Program-made: the position numbers and the translations under genes
NCBI GenBank assembly: GCA_022836915.1
Contig: CP094668.1
Location: 5,084,001-5,148,000 of the forward strand
From: Paenibacillus sp. OVF10
GTDB taxonomy: Bacteria; Bacillota; Bacilli; Paenibacillales; Paenibacillaceae
DNA length: 64,000 nucleotides
Direction of reading: 5' to 3'
Notes under the pieces: generated by a model
Seen by the model: only the letters and a program-made list of their open reading frames with translations
What the model was told of the DNA's origin: nothing
The model's database searches: none
Shown here: positions 11,294 through 22,691 of the stretch, one piece after another
How the letters are laid out: each line of letters begins with the position of its first letter
Numbering within the stretch: the stretch's first letter is position 1

Positions 11294-11788
11294 TCACTCA
11301 CCAGTTAAACTGGTTTTACTTCTTTTGCTCCGATTACTGCTGAATGGATCTTCGTATTCTTTTACACTCAGCTTATCTAACGCTTGATCATGTGCTTCTT
11401 GTTCACGAATATATTTTCTTACCGTTGCTTCATTTAGACCCACTGTACTCACATAGTACCCTTCTGCCCAAAACTTTCGATTGCCGTATTTATACTTGAG
11501 CTGGGCATGCTTCTCGAATATCATTAGCGAACTTTTCCCCTTTAGATATCCCATGAACGTTGAGACAGCTATTTTCGGTGGAATCGCTACCAACATATGA
11601 ACATGATCGGGCATCATATGACCTTCTATAATTTCTACTCCCTTGTACTTACATAGACGTCTAAAAATTTCGATTAAGTCTTTTCTCACTTGATTATAGA
11701 TTTCTTTCCGTCTATACTTCGGGGTGAATACAATGTGGTATTTGCACATCCACTTTGTGTGAGCTAGGCTATAGCTCTTGTTTGCCAT
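11294..11788 (-). CDS. tnpA: IS200/IS605-family Y1 transposase TnpA
   Basis: 164-aa single-strand transposase that cuts and joins hairpin-marked ends. It shows the HUH motif as HVHML (residues about 62-66), the family opening HTKWMCKYHIVFTPKYRRK, and the catalytic tyrosine in ATVRKYIREQE near residue 125. The frame is intact, so the enzyme may be active. Its ribosome binding site and the last bases before the ATG lie in one arm of an inverted repeat (see 11789-11845), which would limit translation. The C-terminal tail (SSNRSKRSKTSLTGE) extends past the core domain. Confidence 0.93.
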   Translation of the reverse strand: MANKSYSLAHTKWMCKYHIVFTPKYRRKEIYNQVRKDLIEIFRRLCKYKGVEIIEGHMMPDHVHMLVAIPPKIAVSTFMGYLKGKSSLMIFEKHAQLKYKYGNRKFWAEGYYVSTVGLNEATVRKYIREQEAHDQALDKLSVKEYEDPFSSNRSKRSKTSLTGE

Positions 11789-11845
11789 CTAAGACCATTC
11801 CTTTCTTTGAGCCTGAACATCTCAATTTTATCGGAATGGTCTTAG
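11789..11845 (-). promoter_or_regulatory. Inverted repeat that would sequester the tnpA ribosome binding site
   Basis: CTAAGACCATTCC (11789-11801) and GGAATGGTCTTAG (11833-11845) are a perfect 13-bp inverted repeat directly abutting the tnpA ATG. In the mRNA this hairpin hides the Shine-Dalgarno region, matching the known translational self-repression of IS200. Confidence 0.7.
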
Positions 11846-11934
11846 TGGTCAAACCCTCGATTCCTCCACCCGCATAGCGGGTGGTTTTTTGTTTCGCACG
11901 TTACACGCACTCAACTGGCTAAAGCCATAAAAAA

Positions 11935-11957
11935 TAAAACCGAACAAGTCGGTTTTA
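11935..11957 (-). terminator. Intrinsic terminator of the nth operon
   Basis: AAAACCGA-ACAAG-TCGGTTTT hairpin. On the minus strand it is followed by ATTTTTT, so it ends the nth transcript; it lies about 135 bp downstream of the small gene at 12092. Confidence 0.75.
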
Positions 11958-12091
11958 TCTGTAATACGTTTTATACTCGGTATTTAGCAAATGCTTACGC
12001 CAAGTGTCTGTTGCATGAATGCGATGCGATCATCTTAACCACAACGATCCTCATGACATTAATACAACAGAACCCATAGTGTAATCACTTC

Positions 12092-12364
12092 TTATGAAAC
12101 TGCGTTCTCCATGGAAGGCAGCAAGATTTCAAATACTTGTCCATGTTGCAGAATTGTAATGTCTCTGCCTTTGTCTCTCATAACAACAACTTCTGGTTTA
12201 ACGGACATACGCTCCAGATAATGTTCAGGCACGTCGCCAGAGTGGCTTACTGTGATGCCTTCTACTTCTTTTTCTTCATTTTCAGCCATTTCCTGTTCAA
12301 CGATTTGTTCAAAGATATCGGAGAAGGCCTCAAAATTGTCAGTGTACACGGAAATGCATTTCAT
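12092..12364 (-). CDS. Conserved small acidic protein of unknown function
   Basis: 90 aa, acidic, no membrane segment or signal peptide. It begins MKCISVYTDNFEAFSDIFEQIV and contains VSHSGDVPEHYLERM and VVVMRDKGRDITILQHGQVFEIL. I recognise no characterised domain. It lies 23 bp downstream of nth on the same strand with a terminator after it, so it is the last gene of that operon. Function is not inferred. Confidence 0.75.
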   Translation of the reverse strand: MKCISVYTDNFEAFSDIFEQIVEQEMAENEEKEVEGITVSHSGDVPEHYLERMSVKPEVVVMRDKGRDITILQHGQVFEILLPSMENAVS

Positions 12365-12387
12365 GATTATTCATCCTTTTCTGCTCA

Positions 12388-13083
12388 TTAATTTATTTTT
12401 CGTTTTCGGGTGGTGACACGTTCCTTATCTTTCCTGATTTGGGACGTTTTCATACGTTTTTTCCCTTCCCTGCATATGTCCAGCAATGGACAGATATGAC
12501 ACGCAGGGTTCTGTGCCTTGCAATGGTAGCGTCCAAAAAATATAAACCGGTGGTGAGTTAAAGTCCACTCGTCCCGGGGTACGCGCTTCATTAGTTTCTT
12601 TTCGACTTCAAGTACGGAGTCATCCCAACCTGCAAGCGCCAGCCGCTTGGATACACGTTCAACATGAGTATCTACCGCAATTGCCGGTACTCCAAACGCA
12701 TTGGAAACAACTACATTCGCGGTTTTCCGCCCGACACCTGGTAGCGTCACAAGCTGATCATGTTCCTGCGGTACATCACCGCCATACTGCTCTATTAAAA
12801 TTCGGCACATGTTCTGAATATGCTTGGCCTTGTTCCGGTACAAACCGATTCGCCGAATATCCTGTTCCAACTCTTCGAGAGGAACCGCCAGATAATCTGC
12901 TGGGCTTCTGTACTTCTGGAACAAATCTGCGGTTACCTTGTTCACCGTTTCATCGGTGCACTGGGCAGACAAAAGGACAGCTACCGTCAATTCAAATGCA
13001 TTGCTGTGATTTAATTCGCAATGTGCATCAGGAAACATTGCTTCCATAGTTTCGAGTATATGTCTAACTGTCGCTGCATTCAT
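12388..13083 (-). CDS. nth: Endonuclease III
   Basis: 231-aa base-excision-repair DNA glycosylase / AP lyase for oxidised pyrimidines. It shows the helix-hairpin-helix LPGVGRKTANVV (catalytic Lys in GRKTAN), the catalytic Asp in AVDTHVERVSKR, and the C-terminal 4Fe-4S cysteine set C-x6-C-x2-C-x5-C (CKAQNPACHICPLLDIC). A basic tail (RKDKERVTTRKRKIN) follows the cluster. In B. subtilis nth follows dnaD; here dnaD is 26 kb away, so the block has been split. Confidence 0.95.
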   Translation of the reverse strand: MNAATVRHILETMEAMFPDAHCELNHSNAFELTVAVLLSAQCTDETVNKVTADLFQKYRSPADYLAVPLEELEQDIRRIGLYRNKAKHIQNMCRILIEQYGGDVPQEHDQLVTLPGVGRKTANVVVSNAFGVPAIAVDTHVERVSKRLALAGWDDSVLEVEKKLMKRVPRDEWTLTHHRFIFFGRYHCKAQNPACHICPLLDICREGKKRMKTSQIRKDKERVTTRKRKIN

Positions 13084-13174
13084 GAAGAGCTACCTCCCAC
13101 AAAATGACTCCACGCTGCGGAGCCTTACTTCGAAGCTTCATCCGAGTACTTTGCGGGGACCTCAAAAAGCTTGC

Positions 13175-13214
13175 AAAAAACGTCTTGATGCGGGAAAGAT
13201 CCCGTATCAAGACG
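13175..13214 (-). terminator. Strong intrinsic terminator of the SLH-protein gene
   Basis: A 15-bp stem (CGTCTTGATGCGGGA with TCCCGTATCAAGACG, one G-T pair) around a 4-nt loop. On the minus strand TTTTTTG follows. It lies 30 bp downstream of the SLH gene. Confidence 0.9.
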
Positions 13215-13244
13215 GTCATTCTTTTGATCCTCGAAAAGAAACGA

Positions 13245-15985
13245 TTACTGTTTTTGAATCTCCAGAATAACATTGTTCAGGAGATACAATACAATATTAT
13301 CATTATCTCTGAGAGATTGCACGCTTAAAGTATTGTCACCCTGGTGAACAAATACACTTGATCCGAGTGCAAAACGATAGTTCGTGTCTGCTGTCGTTTC
13401 CCGTTTAACCAAAATCTGGTTACCAACGCCATCATAAGACCAGAATTGTTTGCTCATGACAGTTAATACTCTGAAGCGTGTGGAATTATCCGTATCTTTT
13501 GTCATTTCCACACGATCTCCGACCGTAAGACTAGTCAATGAAGTTAATGTGGAGCCAGATTTTACGACTTTAACAGAACCGCTAACAGGTACGGTTTCAG
13601 TCTGGCCGTTATTAAACTGCTTGAGCGTTACAGATGAAGCATCCACCGCTGTAACTTCAGCCAGCGTACGCTTCACGACTTGAACCGCTTTTGGCGTAGC
13701 TCCTTCAAACGTTACATTAATCAGGTTGCCTGCTGTCAGTTGTGAAGGCGTGATCGTCTGACCACTCTCTCCTGTCAGTACCGCTTGATCCACGTAGAAC
13801 TGACTTGTCAGCAGATCGGATTTTACTCGAATACGACTATTTGCTTCCAAGGCAACCACTTCGAATTGAGCCACAGTGTTCAGTGCAACCTTCTGCACTA
13901 CATCCTGATTTGCTCCAAGCGTTACGGTCACTTTGTCACCAATCTTCAAATCTCCCAGACTTGCGCCCGATTTGTTATAGATCTCAACCGTAGGTAAGGT
14001 AGTATAAGGCACTGTAATCGTCTGATTACCAGACAACAAACTGATTTTTCTGCCCGATGTGTCAATGTTGCTGATCGTACCTTCGTACTTGTAAATCACT
14101 TTAACGGACAACGCACGTGTTCCCACATAGGTCAGATCCAATTTGCGACCATCATTTAAAATCGACTCCAGACCAGCGAGTGTAGGTTTGGTCGTATTGT
14201 AGTCCAGTTTGGTTTTTTCGTCCAATGTAAATACAAACGGTTTTTTGTTGTTGTCCAGTACGGTAAGTACCTTTGTTTTGCTGTTGTAAGATACAACCGT
14301 TACCCCGTTCATAGGTTCCATTTGACGTCCAATCACCTGAATACGCGTAACCTGATCGTCAGCGTTTAATGACAACTCAACCTGATCCCCGTTCGTTGCA
14401 TCTGTGATGAGATCATTCAACGTTGCATCCTGAATGCCATTAATGATGACTTCCGGCTTTTCAATCAGCAATTTCGCCTCAAGGGAACCCCCTTCACGTT
14501 TGAACGTTAACGTGGACTGGTTGCCACCGATCTCAACCAATGTTCCGCGCACAGATTGCTCCACACCTTGAGACAATGTGATAGTTTGCAAAACACTGTC
14601 CTTTACGGTGTATTTCACGGCACTGCCGGCTTTGAGATCAGCCACTGACATGATACGGTTTTGATATGTGATAAGCAGATTGTCATTGTACGCAAACTGT
14701 TCTGTAGCACCCGCTGTATTGACAAGTTTAATCGTTTTGCCAGAAGTGGATACTTCAGCAATTACGCCATTGTCACTCTTGTTAACAATGCCGGATTTCA
14801 CACGAATAGCGACTGTTTTTTTGTCAGCCGAGAACGTCTCACGCTGTACTTCGATGATGCTATCTGCCGTAATATCGGACAGTTTGATTGCATTACCATT
14901 CTGATCGATGAATGCAGTTGCCTCATCATAACTGTACGTTTCGTAATTCTCGCCCACAAAGATACCAATTTTATTACCAGACAATGAACGTGCAAATGTA
15001 CCTTCAACACTTTCCACCTGCGGTGTAGCATCAACAACTTCCACATAGGAAGCCCCACCTGCCGAACCTACAACCATAACTTTCGTATATAGCTTCACAT
15101 CTGTGGCGGAAGCACGAGTTTCACTGTCTTTCGTAAAGTAAGGCGTACTGCTGTTCACTGCGAAGTTAACGGCTTTGCCGTCCACAACCAGCGTGATCTG
15201 CCCATCTTTCAATCCTGTCACATAACCCGTGGATGTGTTCGGGTACGTTGTATCCGTTAACGATTCACCACGACTGAAGAAGGTAGCCAGTTGAGCACGG
15301 GTTACGGAACCGGTTGGATTGAATTTGTTGCCTTCCACACCTTTGGCCAGATCCAGGCTAACAGCCAGATTGACATAACCTTTACCACTTTCGGAAATAC
15401 TTGCATTATCAGCAAATCCGGTAGATTGATTATTTTGTGCCTTCGCTTCAGCATCCTTGTCCAATGAACGGATTAACAATTTCGTAATCCATTCCCGTGA
15501 AGCCGGCTTTTGACCCCAGGAGGTCTTGGATACATCCACCGATGATTCTTCCGTTTTGTCAATTAGCCCCAGTTGAAGTGCCAGCGCGACATATGGCTTG
15601 AAATAATTTCCCACTTCCATGTTTGTCGGTAATGCCGCAGCCGTGTTGGTATTCAACTGGCCCTCTTGATTCATAAAACGGATTGCCATCGTTACAGCTT
15701 CTTGCTGTGTTACCGCGTCTCCTGGACGGAACAGGCCGTTGTTACCGAGAAGAATACCTTGATATGCCAGTTTGTAGACATGTTTTTCAGCCCAGTATCC
15801 GACCTTGATGTCACTGAACAAACCAGTTGGTGCAGCCGTATTTGTTATTGCAGCAGTCTGACCCTGCCCTGTTTCTGTTGATTCTGCTGCCATGGCAGCT
15901 CCGCCGGCGCTAAGGGCCATCATGCCTGCAAGCACGGCTGATACTACTTTTTAGAGTGTGATGGATTGTTATATTTAAAAGTCAC
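13245..15985 (-). CDS. Large S-layer homology (SLH) domain surface protein (N-terminal frameshift)
   Basis: 913-aa secreted cell-wall protein. A start at GTG 15985 with AGAGAGGGG upstream gives a signal peptide (KKVVSAVLAGMMALSAGGAAMAA) only if one A is restored in the 5-A run at 15948-15952; as written the frame meets a TAA there. Two or three SLH motifs follow in the first 230 residues (FSDIKVGYWAEKHVYKLAYQGIL, FRPGDAVTQQEAVTMAIRFM, KFNPTGSVTRAQLATFFSRG) and anchor the protein to pyruvylated wall polymers. The remaining 650 residues are beta-rich repeats (ITLVVDGKAV, KVLTVLDNNKK, VGDRVEMTKD) without a known catalytic domain. It is transcribed alone and has its own terminator. Function is probably structural. 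Confidence 0.85.
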
Positions 15986-16057
15986 CTATGATTCCCCTCT
16001 CTCATGTAAAACGACCCATATTCCGTGGATTCACGGTACAACAGCATGCTGTACAGC

Positions 16058-16738
16058 CTATTCGGATCTTGTCATTGGATGTTCAAGATCCACATGGCCC
16101 ATCAGACTCTCAGTCTGCTGACCATCCACCAGTAAATCAAGTGATTTTACTTCATCAAACTGGAAGAACGTTTGTTTTAGTGCATCCAGCGCATAAGATT
16201 CTCCACCTGCTCCAAGACGCGCCGTATCTGGCATATGAATATCCAGCGTAAGAGCTCCATCCTTGAACTGAACAGACTTCAATTCAATTTCTTTAGACCA
16301 CAGCGGAACCAGTTTAGCGTCTTTGCTCTGTTGCAGTGATTCAAAGGCAGCTTTATATTTGGCATCATCCGATGCGTATGAAATCTCTGCCGAAGCTTTG
16401 TGCAACTCCAGTTCTTCTTCATCCGTATAGAATACAGTGATCGTTTTCTTTTCATTACTTTCGGAAGTTGCCGGCTTCTCCGTAGACGTTTCGCTTGGCG
16501 GAGTAGTTGTAGTCGCTTCCTCTGAGCTGCCTTCCTCCGTGGATTCTGTAGGCGTTGTATTCTCTTCAGGCTCAGCAGTTACTGGTTCGGTAATTGTTTC
16601 ACCTTCAACCTCGGTTACATTGTTTTCAGTTCCTGCGCCTTGCGTCTGATTCGGAGCAGCTGTTGGCTTGCTTCCACATCCAGCAGCAACTGCCATAACC
16701 GTTACCAGCAAGGCTGCAATCCATATTTTCTTGTTCAT
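16058..16738 (-). CDS. GerMN-domain lipoprotein
   Basis: 226-aa lipoprotein. The signal peptide ends in AVAAGC (Cys about residue 21). A Thr/Glu/Ser-rich linker runs to residue 95, then a GerMN domain (ITVFYTDEEELELHKASAEISY, FESLQQSKDAKLVPLW, FKDGALTLDIHMPD, DALKQTFFQFDEVKSLDLLVDGQ). The domain is found in spore-germination and sporulation proteins such as GerM. It lies 36 bp downstream of a cell-wall amidase gene on the same strand, matching a cell-wall or spore-envelope role. Confidence 0.82.
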   Translation of the reverse strand: MNKKIWIAALLVTVMAVAAGCGSKPTAAPNQTQGAGTENNVTEVEGETITEPVTAEPEENTTPTESTEEGSSEEATTTTPPSETSTEKPATSESNEKKTITVFYTDEEELELHKASAEISYASDDAKYKAAFESLQQSKDAKLVPLWSKEIELKSVQFKDGALTLDIHMPDTARLGAGGESYALDALKQTFFQFDEVKSLDLLVDGQQTESLMGHVDLEHPMTRSE

Positions 16739-16773
16739 TCTAACTCCGCCTCCTCAACATAAGGGCTTGTCCC

Positions 16774-18183
16774 TTATTTAATTCCCAGATACTCCTTGAT
16801 TCCTGCAACAATCCCTTTGGCAACACTGTTCTGGAAACTCTCAGTGAACAGGGCTGCTTCGTCGCTCTTATTGCTAAGGAATCCACCTTCCAGCAGAACT
16901 GCTGGCATTGTCGTTTCACGGGTCACATGGAGACTTGCCGTTTTCACTCCACGATCTTTCAGTCCGGAAGACTGTAAAAGATACTTGTGCATCACTGTAG
17001 CAAGTGCTTTGCTGTTGGAGCGTGTATAGAATGTCTCTACACCGTTCGCAGCAGCAGGGCCACTGTTAGCATGAATGGAGATGAAGATATCCGCTTTTAT
17101 GTCTTGTGCAATCTTCACACGTTCTTTCAATGCCAAAAATGTATCATCGCTGCGCGTTAACACAACGTCAATTTTGGATTCTTTTTTCAACAAGGCTTCC
17201 ACTTTCAGAGCCATTGCCAGATTGAAGTCTTTTTCACGTTTACCAGTTACACCGATTGCCCCAGGATCATGATCTCCGTGACCTGCATCGATAACGACAA
17301 CTTTTTTGCCATTATTACCAACCGGAGGAGCAGGTGTACCACTTTGATTGTCGAGGTTAATCATAACCAGTCCGGAATCATTTTGCACACTGTACCCTTT
17401 TGAACTGGACAGATCGATTACAAAACGAATTGTAGATGGACTGTTGCTGTATAACGAGTAACGAATCTTCGACACATCCGGATAGCCGCTAACGACGAGT
17501 TGTCCATTCTGGTTGCTGTCTAGAGCCTGTCCTTCACTGAACGAATCAGCAAATGCGGTATTCGGCAAGTCTATAACGATTCGATCTGGTCCTGTCATCG
17601 TGAAGACGTTCGGCTTCGTACTTCCGCTTGTTGCAATCATGAAGCGGTTGTCGCTGAAGCTGATGCCGTTCACCAGTACAAGACCTTCTTGATCCGATCC
17701 TCCGCCTTCATTGCCAGAGTTCGGAGGTGTGGTTGTCCCGTTTCCGGAACCTGAATTCTGGGTAACTAATGTTACCGTCTTCGTGGTATTGTTCCAACCC
17801 ACCTTAAGACCCATTTCCTCACCAATAAATCGAAGAGGTACGAGCGTAGTACCATTTTTCACGAGTGGCGGGGCATCCAGGTTTACGTTACTGCCGTTCA
17901 TCGTTGCCGTCTTCTGTCCAACAATCATCTGCATGGCAGTGTTGTCTTTGCTAATAGTCACCGTTTGCGTTTGCTGCTTCCACTCCACGCTATATCCAAG
18001 ATTTTCAGACACAACCCGGATCGGAACCATCACCTTGCTGTTGATAATTTCCGCTTTTGTGTCCGATGGCTGTACGATTTCTTTTCCGTCTAGGATAATT
18101 TTCGTGTCTGTTGCTGCGTGACTATAGCCCGGGAATACGAGCCCAAAGACAAATAACAGTACCAAAAAACCGAACTTCTTCAT
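16774..18183 (-). CDS. N-acetylmuramoyl-L-alanine amidase with AMIN and copper-amine-oxidase-like domains
   Basis: 469-aa secreted peptidoglycan hydrolase cutting the bond between muramic acid and L-alanine. After the signal peptide comes a copper-amine-oxidase-N-like wall domain with two similar halves (VMVPIRVVSENLGY, TTLVPLRFIGEEMGLKVGW; residues 25-140), a Gly/Thr/Ser linker, an AMIN domain (residues about 165-275), and an Amidase_3 domain (295-469). Zinc ligands are visible as H in IDAGHGD, E in GKREKDFNLA and H in SIHAN; the catalytic Glu is in LLEGGFLSN. Intact. It is a paralogue, of nearly equal length, of the gene just upstream. Confidence 0.93.
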   Translation of the reverse strand: MKKFGFLVLLFVFGLVFPGYSHAATDTKIILDGKEIVQPSDTKAEIINSKVMVPIRVVSENLGYSVEWKQQTQTVTISKDNTAMQMIVGQKTATMNGSNVNLDAPPLVKNGTTLVPLRFIGEEMGLKVGWNNTTKTVTLVTQNSGSGNGTTTPPNSGNEGGGSDQEGLVLVNGISFSDNRFMIATSGSTKPNVFTMTGPDRIVIDLPNTAFADSFSEGQALDSNQNGQLVVSGYPDVSKIRYSLYSNSPSTIRFVIDLSSSKGYSVQNDSGLVMINLDNQSGTPAPPVGNNGKKVVVIDAGHGDHDPGAIGVTGKREKDFNLAMALKVEALLKKESKIDVVLTRSDDTFLALKERVKIAQDIKADIFISIHANSGPAAANGVETFYTRSNSKALATVMHKYLLQSSGLKDRGVKTASLHVTRETTMPAVLLEGGFLSNKSDEAALFTESFQNSVAKGIVAGIKEYLGIK

Positions 18184-18438
18184 CCTTCACCCCTACCATT
18201 CTCATATTTTTTTGCCGCATGTTGTCATTTTCCAACTCCGACTGACCGCTTGGGCATTACCAGACACCTATTAGACGCCCCTCACTCTCAAAAGTTGCGA
18301 ATATATTCCAACATAACAGAAAAAAACGTTGTCAGATCAAGCTTTTTTACATTTTAATGTCTTCTTTTTCCTTATTTATCAAATATACATCTCTAAACAA
18401 CGTACTACCCTAACCTTCATATTTGCGCACAATTCAAT

Positions 18439-19843
18439 TTACAGTCCCAAAATTCAACAATTCCGTCCACAATCGCCTGTGCACATTTGTCCTGGTACTC
18501 TTCCGTGAGCATAACCGCTTCATCTGTAGGGTTACTTAAAAACCAAGTTCAAGTAACACAGCAGGCATGGTTGTTTCACGCGTCACATGCAGACTAGCCG
18601 TTTTAACCCCACGATCCTTGAGTCCTGTCACCGGCAACACATATTTGTGAAGAGTGTCAGCCAAAGTCTTGCTTTCTTTACGACTGTAGAGCGTTTCAAT
18701 GCCGTTTGGTACCGGTGTAGTGAATTTGTTTCCATGAATGGATACAAAAACATCTGCCTGATTCAATTCAGCAATATCCACACGCTGTTTGAGCGAAAGT
18801 TCTGTATCATCCTGGCGTGTAATTACCGTTTGAATATTTTTGTATTGTTGAAGGATTGCCTGTACCTTCAGCCCTACAGCCAGATTGAAATCCTTCTCAT
18901 AAGCACCTGACAAACTCACTGCACCCGATTGACGACCACCATGTCCCGGATCAATGACCACAATCGTTTTACCATCATTCGTAGGTACTGCCGGTTGGCT
19001 TGTCGGTTCTCCACTCGTGGCTGTCAGGTCAACGAGCAAGACATTGTTATCTCCAACAGACCATTTGGCTGTAGCCGTCTGACTCAGATCCAGAACGACA
19101 CGCACGGTAGAAGGCGATTTACTGAACATGGCATAACGGACTTTGGAAACTATTGATGAATCCATAACGAGAATCTGTCCACTGCCATCCGGATTAGAGG
19201 CTTGTCCCTGAATGAACTCCTGAGAGAATGTCGCTGAAGGCAGATCAACAATAATTCGGTCTGGCCCACCAATACTGGATACTTTGGGGCTAATATTACC
19301 GTTTGTTGCTACAATCAAGCGATCTCCGCTGAAGCTGATGCCTTGAAGTTCTGTCAAACCATCCGGGACTGGTGCCTCGACGGGGTCACTGTCACTTTCC
19401 GTTTCAACTACGGGAGGAATACTAAATAGGCTTACTGTCTTGGTTCCATTGTCCCAGCCAACACGCAGACCCATGCCTTCCCCAACAAAGCGTAACGGAA
19501 CAAGCGTAGTTCCCTGTTTGACCAGTGGGGGCGAATCCAAGTTCACCACGTTTCCATTCACTGTAGCTGCATCTTTGCCAGCCGTCATTTGGATCATGCT
19601 GTTTCCTTTTTGAACCTGGACTGACTGAGTTTCCTTCTCCCACTTCACCTTATAACCCAGGTTCTCGGATACAATTCGAATTGGAACCATGACCGTTTTC
19701 CCAATATTCTCTGCAGGTGCACCCGTCTGCTGGTTAATGGTTACACCGTCGAGTACAATCGAGGGAGTGGTGTTCGCATGGGCCATGACTGGGAATAAAC
19801 ATAGGAACAGAAGAAAAACGACTGCTGCCGACCATTTTTTCAT
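18439..19843 (-). CDS. N-acetylmuramoyl-L-alanine amidase, second paralogue (two C-terminal frameshifts)
   Basis: Same domain order as its neighbour: signal peptide, copper-amine-oxidase-like repeat domain, AMIN, Amidase_3. Zinc ligands are in IDPGHGG, AYEKDFNLA and SIHGN, and the catalytic Glu in LLELGF. As written it stops just after this motif; restoring one base in the A run at 18538-18542 continues as LSNPTDEAVMLTEEYQDK and one at 18449-18452 gives the ending IVEFLGL with TAA at 18439. The reconstructed length, 468 aa, is within one residue of the paralogue, which strongly supports both corrections. Probably arose by tandem duplication. Confidence 0.88.
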
Positions 19844-20360
19844 ACCTCATCCACCATTCTTTTTGTCTTTTGAACATCCGACCTGATTCTCTGCAGCGTA
19901 ACATCAATGACAATATGTAACCTTCCATAATCTACTAATCAGTTTATCAGATATTGTCCCTTCATCCGGTTACAACGTTGTCATATTCAGTCGGAAATAA
20001 GATAAAAAAGCAGATCACATTTAAGAACATAATCTCTTTTACACGAATGTGTATCGATTTCGTATCAGTGATGTCATAAATTGATGAAATTCCATCTATT
20101 AATGTAACTTTAAAGTATACATATATCGGAATAGGAAGTATTACAAAAAAGACTGATCATTAGATCAACGTACTCTTTGAGATGGAAATGAATACTCACA
20201 CGATTATGCTCAAAGATAGACGCGATTGGATTATACTCCAATCAAAGTTGCCTCCTAGAACTGAATAATGGCCAAGATTGCGTGTTGAAATATTCCACCA
20301 AGAAGGATCAGGACTTCTATGTATAGAGAACTCATTAAGATAATGTACTTCTGAAATTAC
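19844..20360. other. Long AT-rich intergenic region without a recognisable gene
   Basis: About 500 bp between the amidase start and the leuD terminator. It is AT-rich. A 64-codon open frame (20196-20390) overlaps the leuD terminator and has no ribosome binding site, so I do not call it. The right-hand part of the amidase promoter must lie here, but no clear -35/-10 pair was found. Confidence 0.5.
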
Positions 20361-20415
20361 AAAAAGCTTCTGTCTCACCGCTGGGAACAAGATCCCTTCG
20401 GCGAGCAGAAGCTTT
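20361..20415 (-). terminator. Intrinsic terminator of leuCD
   Basis: AAAGCTTCTG pairs with CAGAAGCTTT, with an inner CTCGCCG/CGGTGAG extension on the minus strand; TTTTTG follows. It lies 30 bp downstream of leuD. Confidence 0.88.
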
Positions 20416-20444
20416 CTGCTATACGATACTTTAGACTTTAGAGA

Positions 20445-21047
20445 TTAACCGAACAGTTTTGCCGCGTGGCGTTGCTCATACGCAGCAATTTCATCGTCAT
20501 GTTGAAGAGTGAGACCGATATCGTCCAGTCCTTGCAACAGGAATTGACGACGATGCTCATCCAGATCAAAATCGATATGCAGTCCGTATGCATCGGTAAT
20601 CGTTTTGTTTTCCAGATTTACATTCATCTCATAACCTTCATGTGTAGCTGTACGTTGGAACAAGTCTTCAACTTGCTCTTCTGACAACTTGATTGGCAAG
20701 ATTCCGTTCTTAAAGCAGTTATTATAGAAAATGTCTGCAAAAGATGGAGCAATCACACAACGGAATCCATAGTCCATAATTGCCCATGGCGCATGCTCAC
20801 GGGAAGATCCACAGCCAAAGTTGGCACGTGAAATCAGGATGGATGCCCCTTCATAACGAGGTTTATTCATTTCGAAGGAAGCATTATTGTTGCCCTCTTC
20901 ATCGAAACGCCATTCATAGAACAAAAATTGTCCAAATCCGGTACGTTCAATCCGTTTCAAAAACTGTTTCGGAATGATTGCGTCTGTATCTACATTGACC
21001 CGGTCTACCGGTGCAACGATGCCTTGTAATGTTTTGAATTCTTCCAT
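20445..21047 (-). CDS. leuD: 3-isopropylmalate dehydratase small subunit
   Basis: 200-aa small subunit of the leucine-pathway isomerase, which converts 2- to 3-isopropylmalate with LeuC. It shows the swivel-domain signatures [32 protein letters not shown] and [19 protein letters not shown]. It starts 31 bp after leuC on the same strand and is closed by a terminator. Length is typical of the family. Confidence 0.97.
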   Translation of the reverse strand: MEEFKTLQGIVAPVDRVNVDTDAIIPKQFLKRIERTGFGQFLFYEWRFDEEGNNNASFEMNKPRYEGASILISRANFGCGSSREHAPWAIMDYGFRCVIAPSFADIFYNNCFKNGILPIKLSEEQVEDLFQRTATHEGYEMNVNLENKTITDAYGLHIDFDLDEHRRQFLLQGLDDIGLTLQHDDEIAAYEQRHAAKLFG

Positions 21048-21078
21048 ATTAAACGTTCTCCCTTCTGTCTGTTATAGA

Positions 21079-22500
<1,422 letters not shown>

Positions 22501-22577
22501 CATTTTCACCTCATTATAAGTTCGGTCCTTGGAAGAGCCTCGTGTTTCCTTTAAAAGTGAAGCTCTTGAATGACATA

Positions 22578-22607
22578 AATATATCACCCTGTCCTTCATT
22601 GTTCCAA
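22578..22607 (-). promoter_or_regulatory. Predicted leuC promoter
   Basis: On the minus strand TTGGAA (22602-22607), an 18-nt spacer and TATATT (22578-22583) fit a SigA promoter starting near 22570, about 70 nt before the leuC ATG. Confidence 0.5.
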
Positions 22608-22628
22608 GATATAATATCTATAGATGTA

Positions 22629-22643
22629 ATAGGTTTAACCTAT
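22629..22643. promoter_or_regulatory. Perfect palindrome, candidate LysR-family operator for leuC
   Basis: ATAGGTTTAACCTAT is a perfect 15-bp dyad with the T-N11-A pattern of LysR sites. Its centre (22636) is at about -66 from the predicted leuC start, the standard position of a LysR activator recognition site. The divergent lysR gene is the likely source of the protein. Confidence 0.6.
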
Positions 22644-22691
22644 AATGAGATAAGGACAAATAAACCACTGCTCATCGCAGAGGTTTCAATT

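Larger units (their letters stand above)
11182..11884 (-). mobile_element. IS200-type insertion sequence
   Basis: About 0.7 kb element bounded by similar short hairpins, CCACCCGT-CCA-ACGGGTGG at 11182-11200 and CCACCCGC-ATA-GCGGGTGG at 11866-11884, each followed by TTTG or T-rich sequence. It holds a single Y1 HUH transposase gene and no tnpB, and lacks terminal inverted repeats, as IS200 does. It sits in the gap between dynA and the nth operon and interrupts no gene. Exact element ends, a few bases outside the hairpins, cannot be set from one copy. Confidence 0.85.

Noticed and set aside
20196-20390. 64-codon frame before leuD terminator
   Set aside because: Overlaps the terminator hairpin and has no ribosome binding site or homology.
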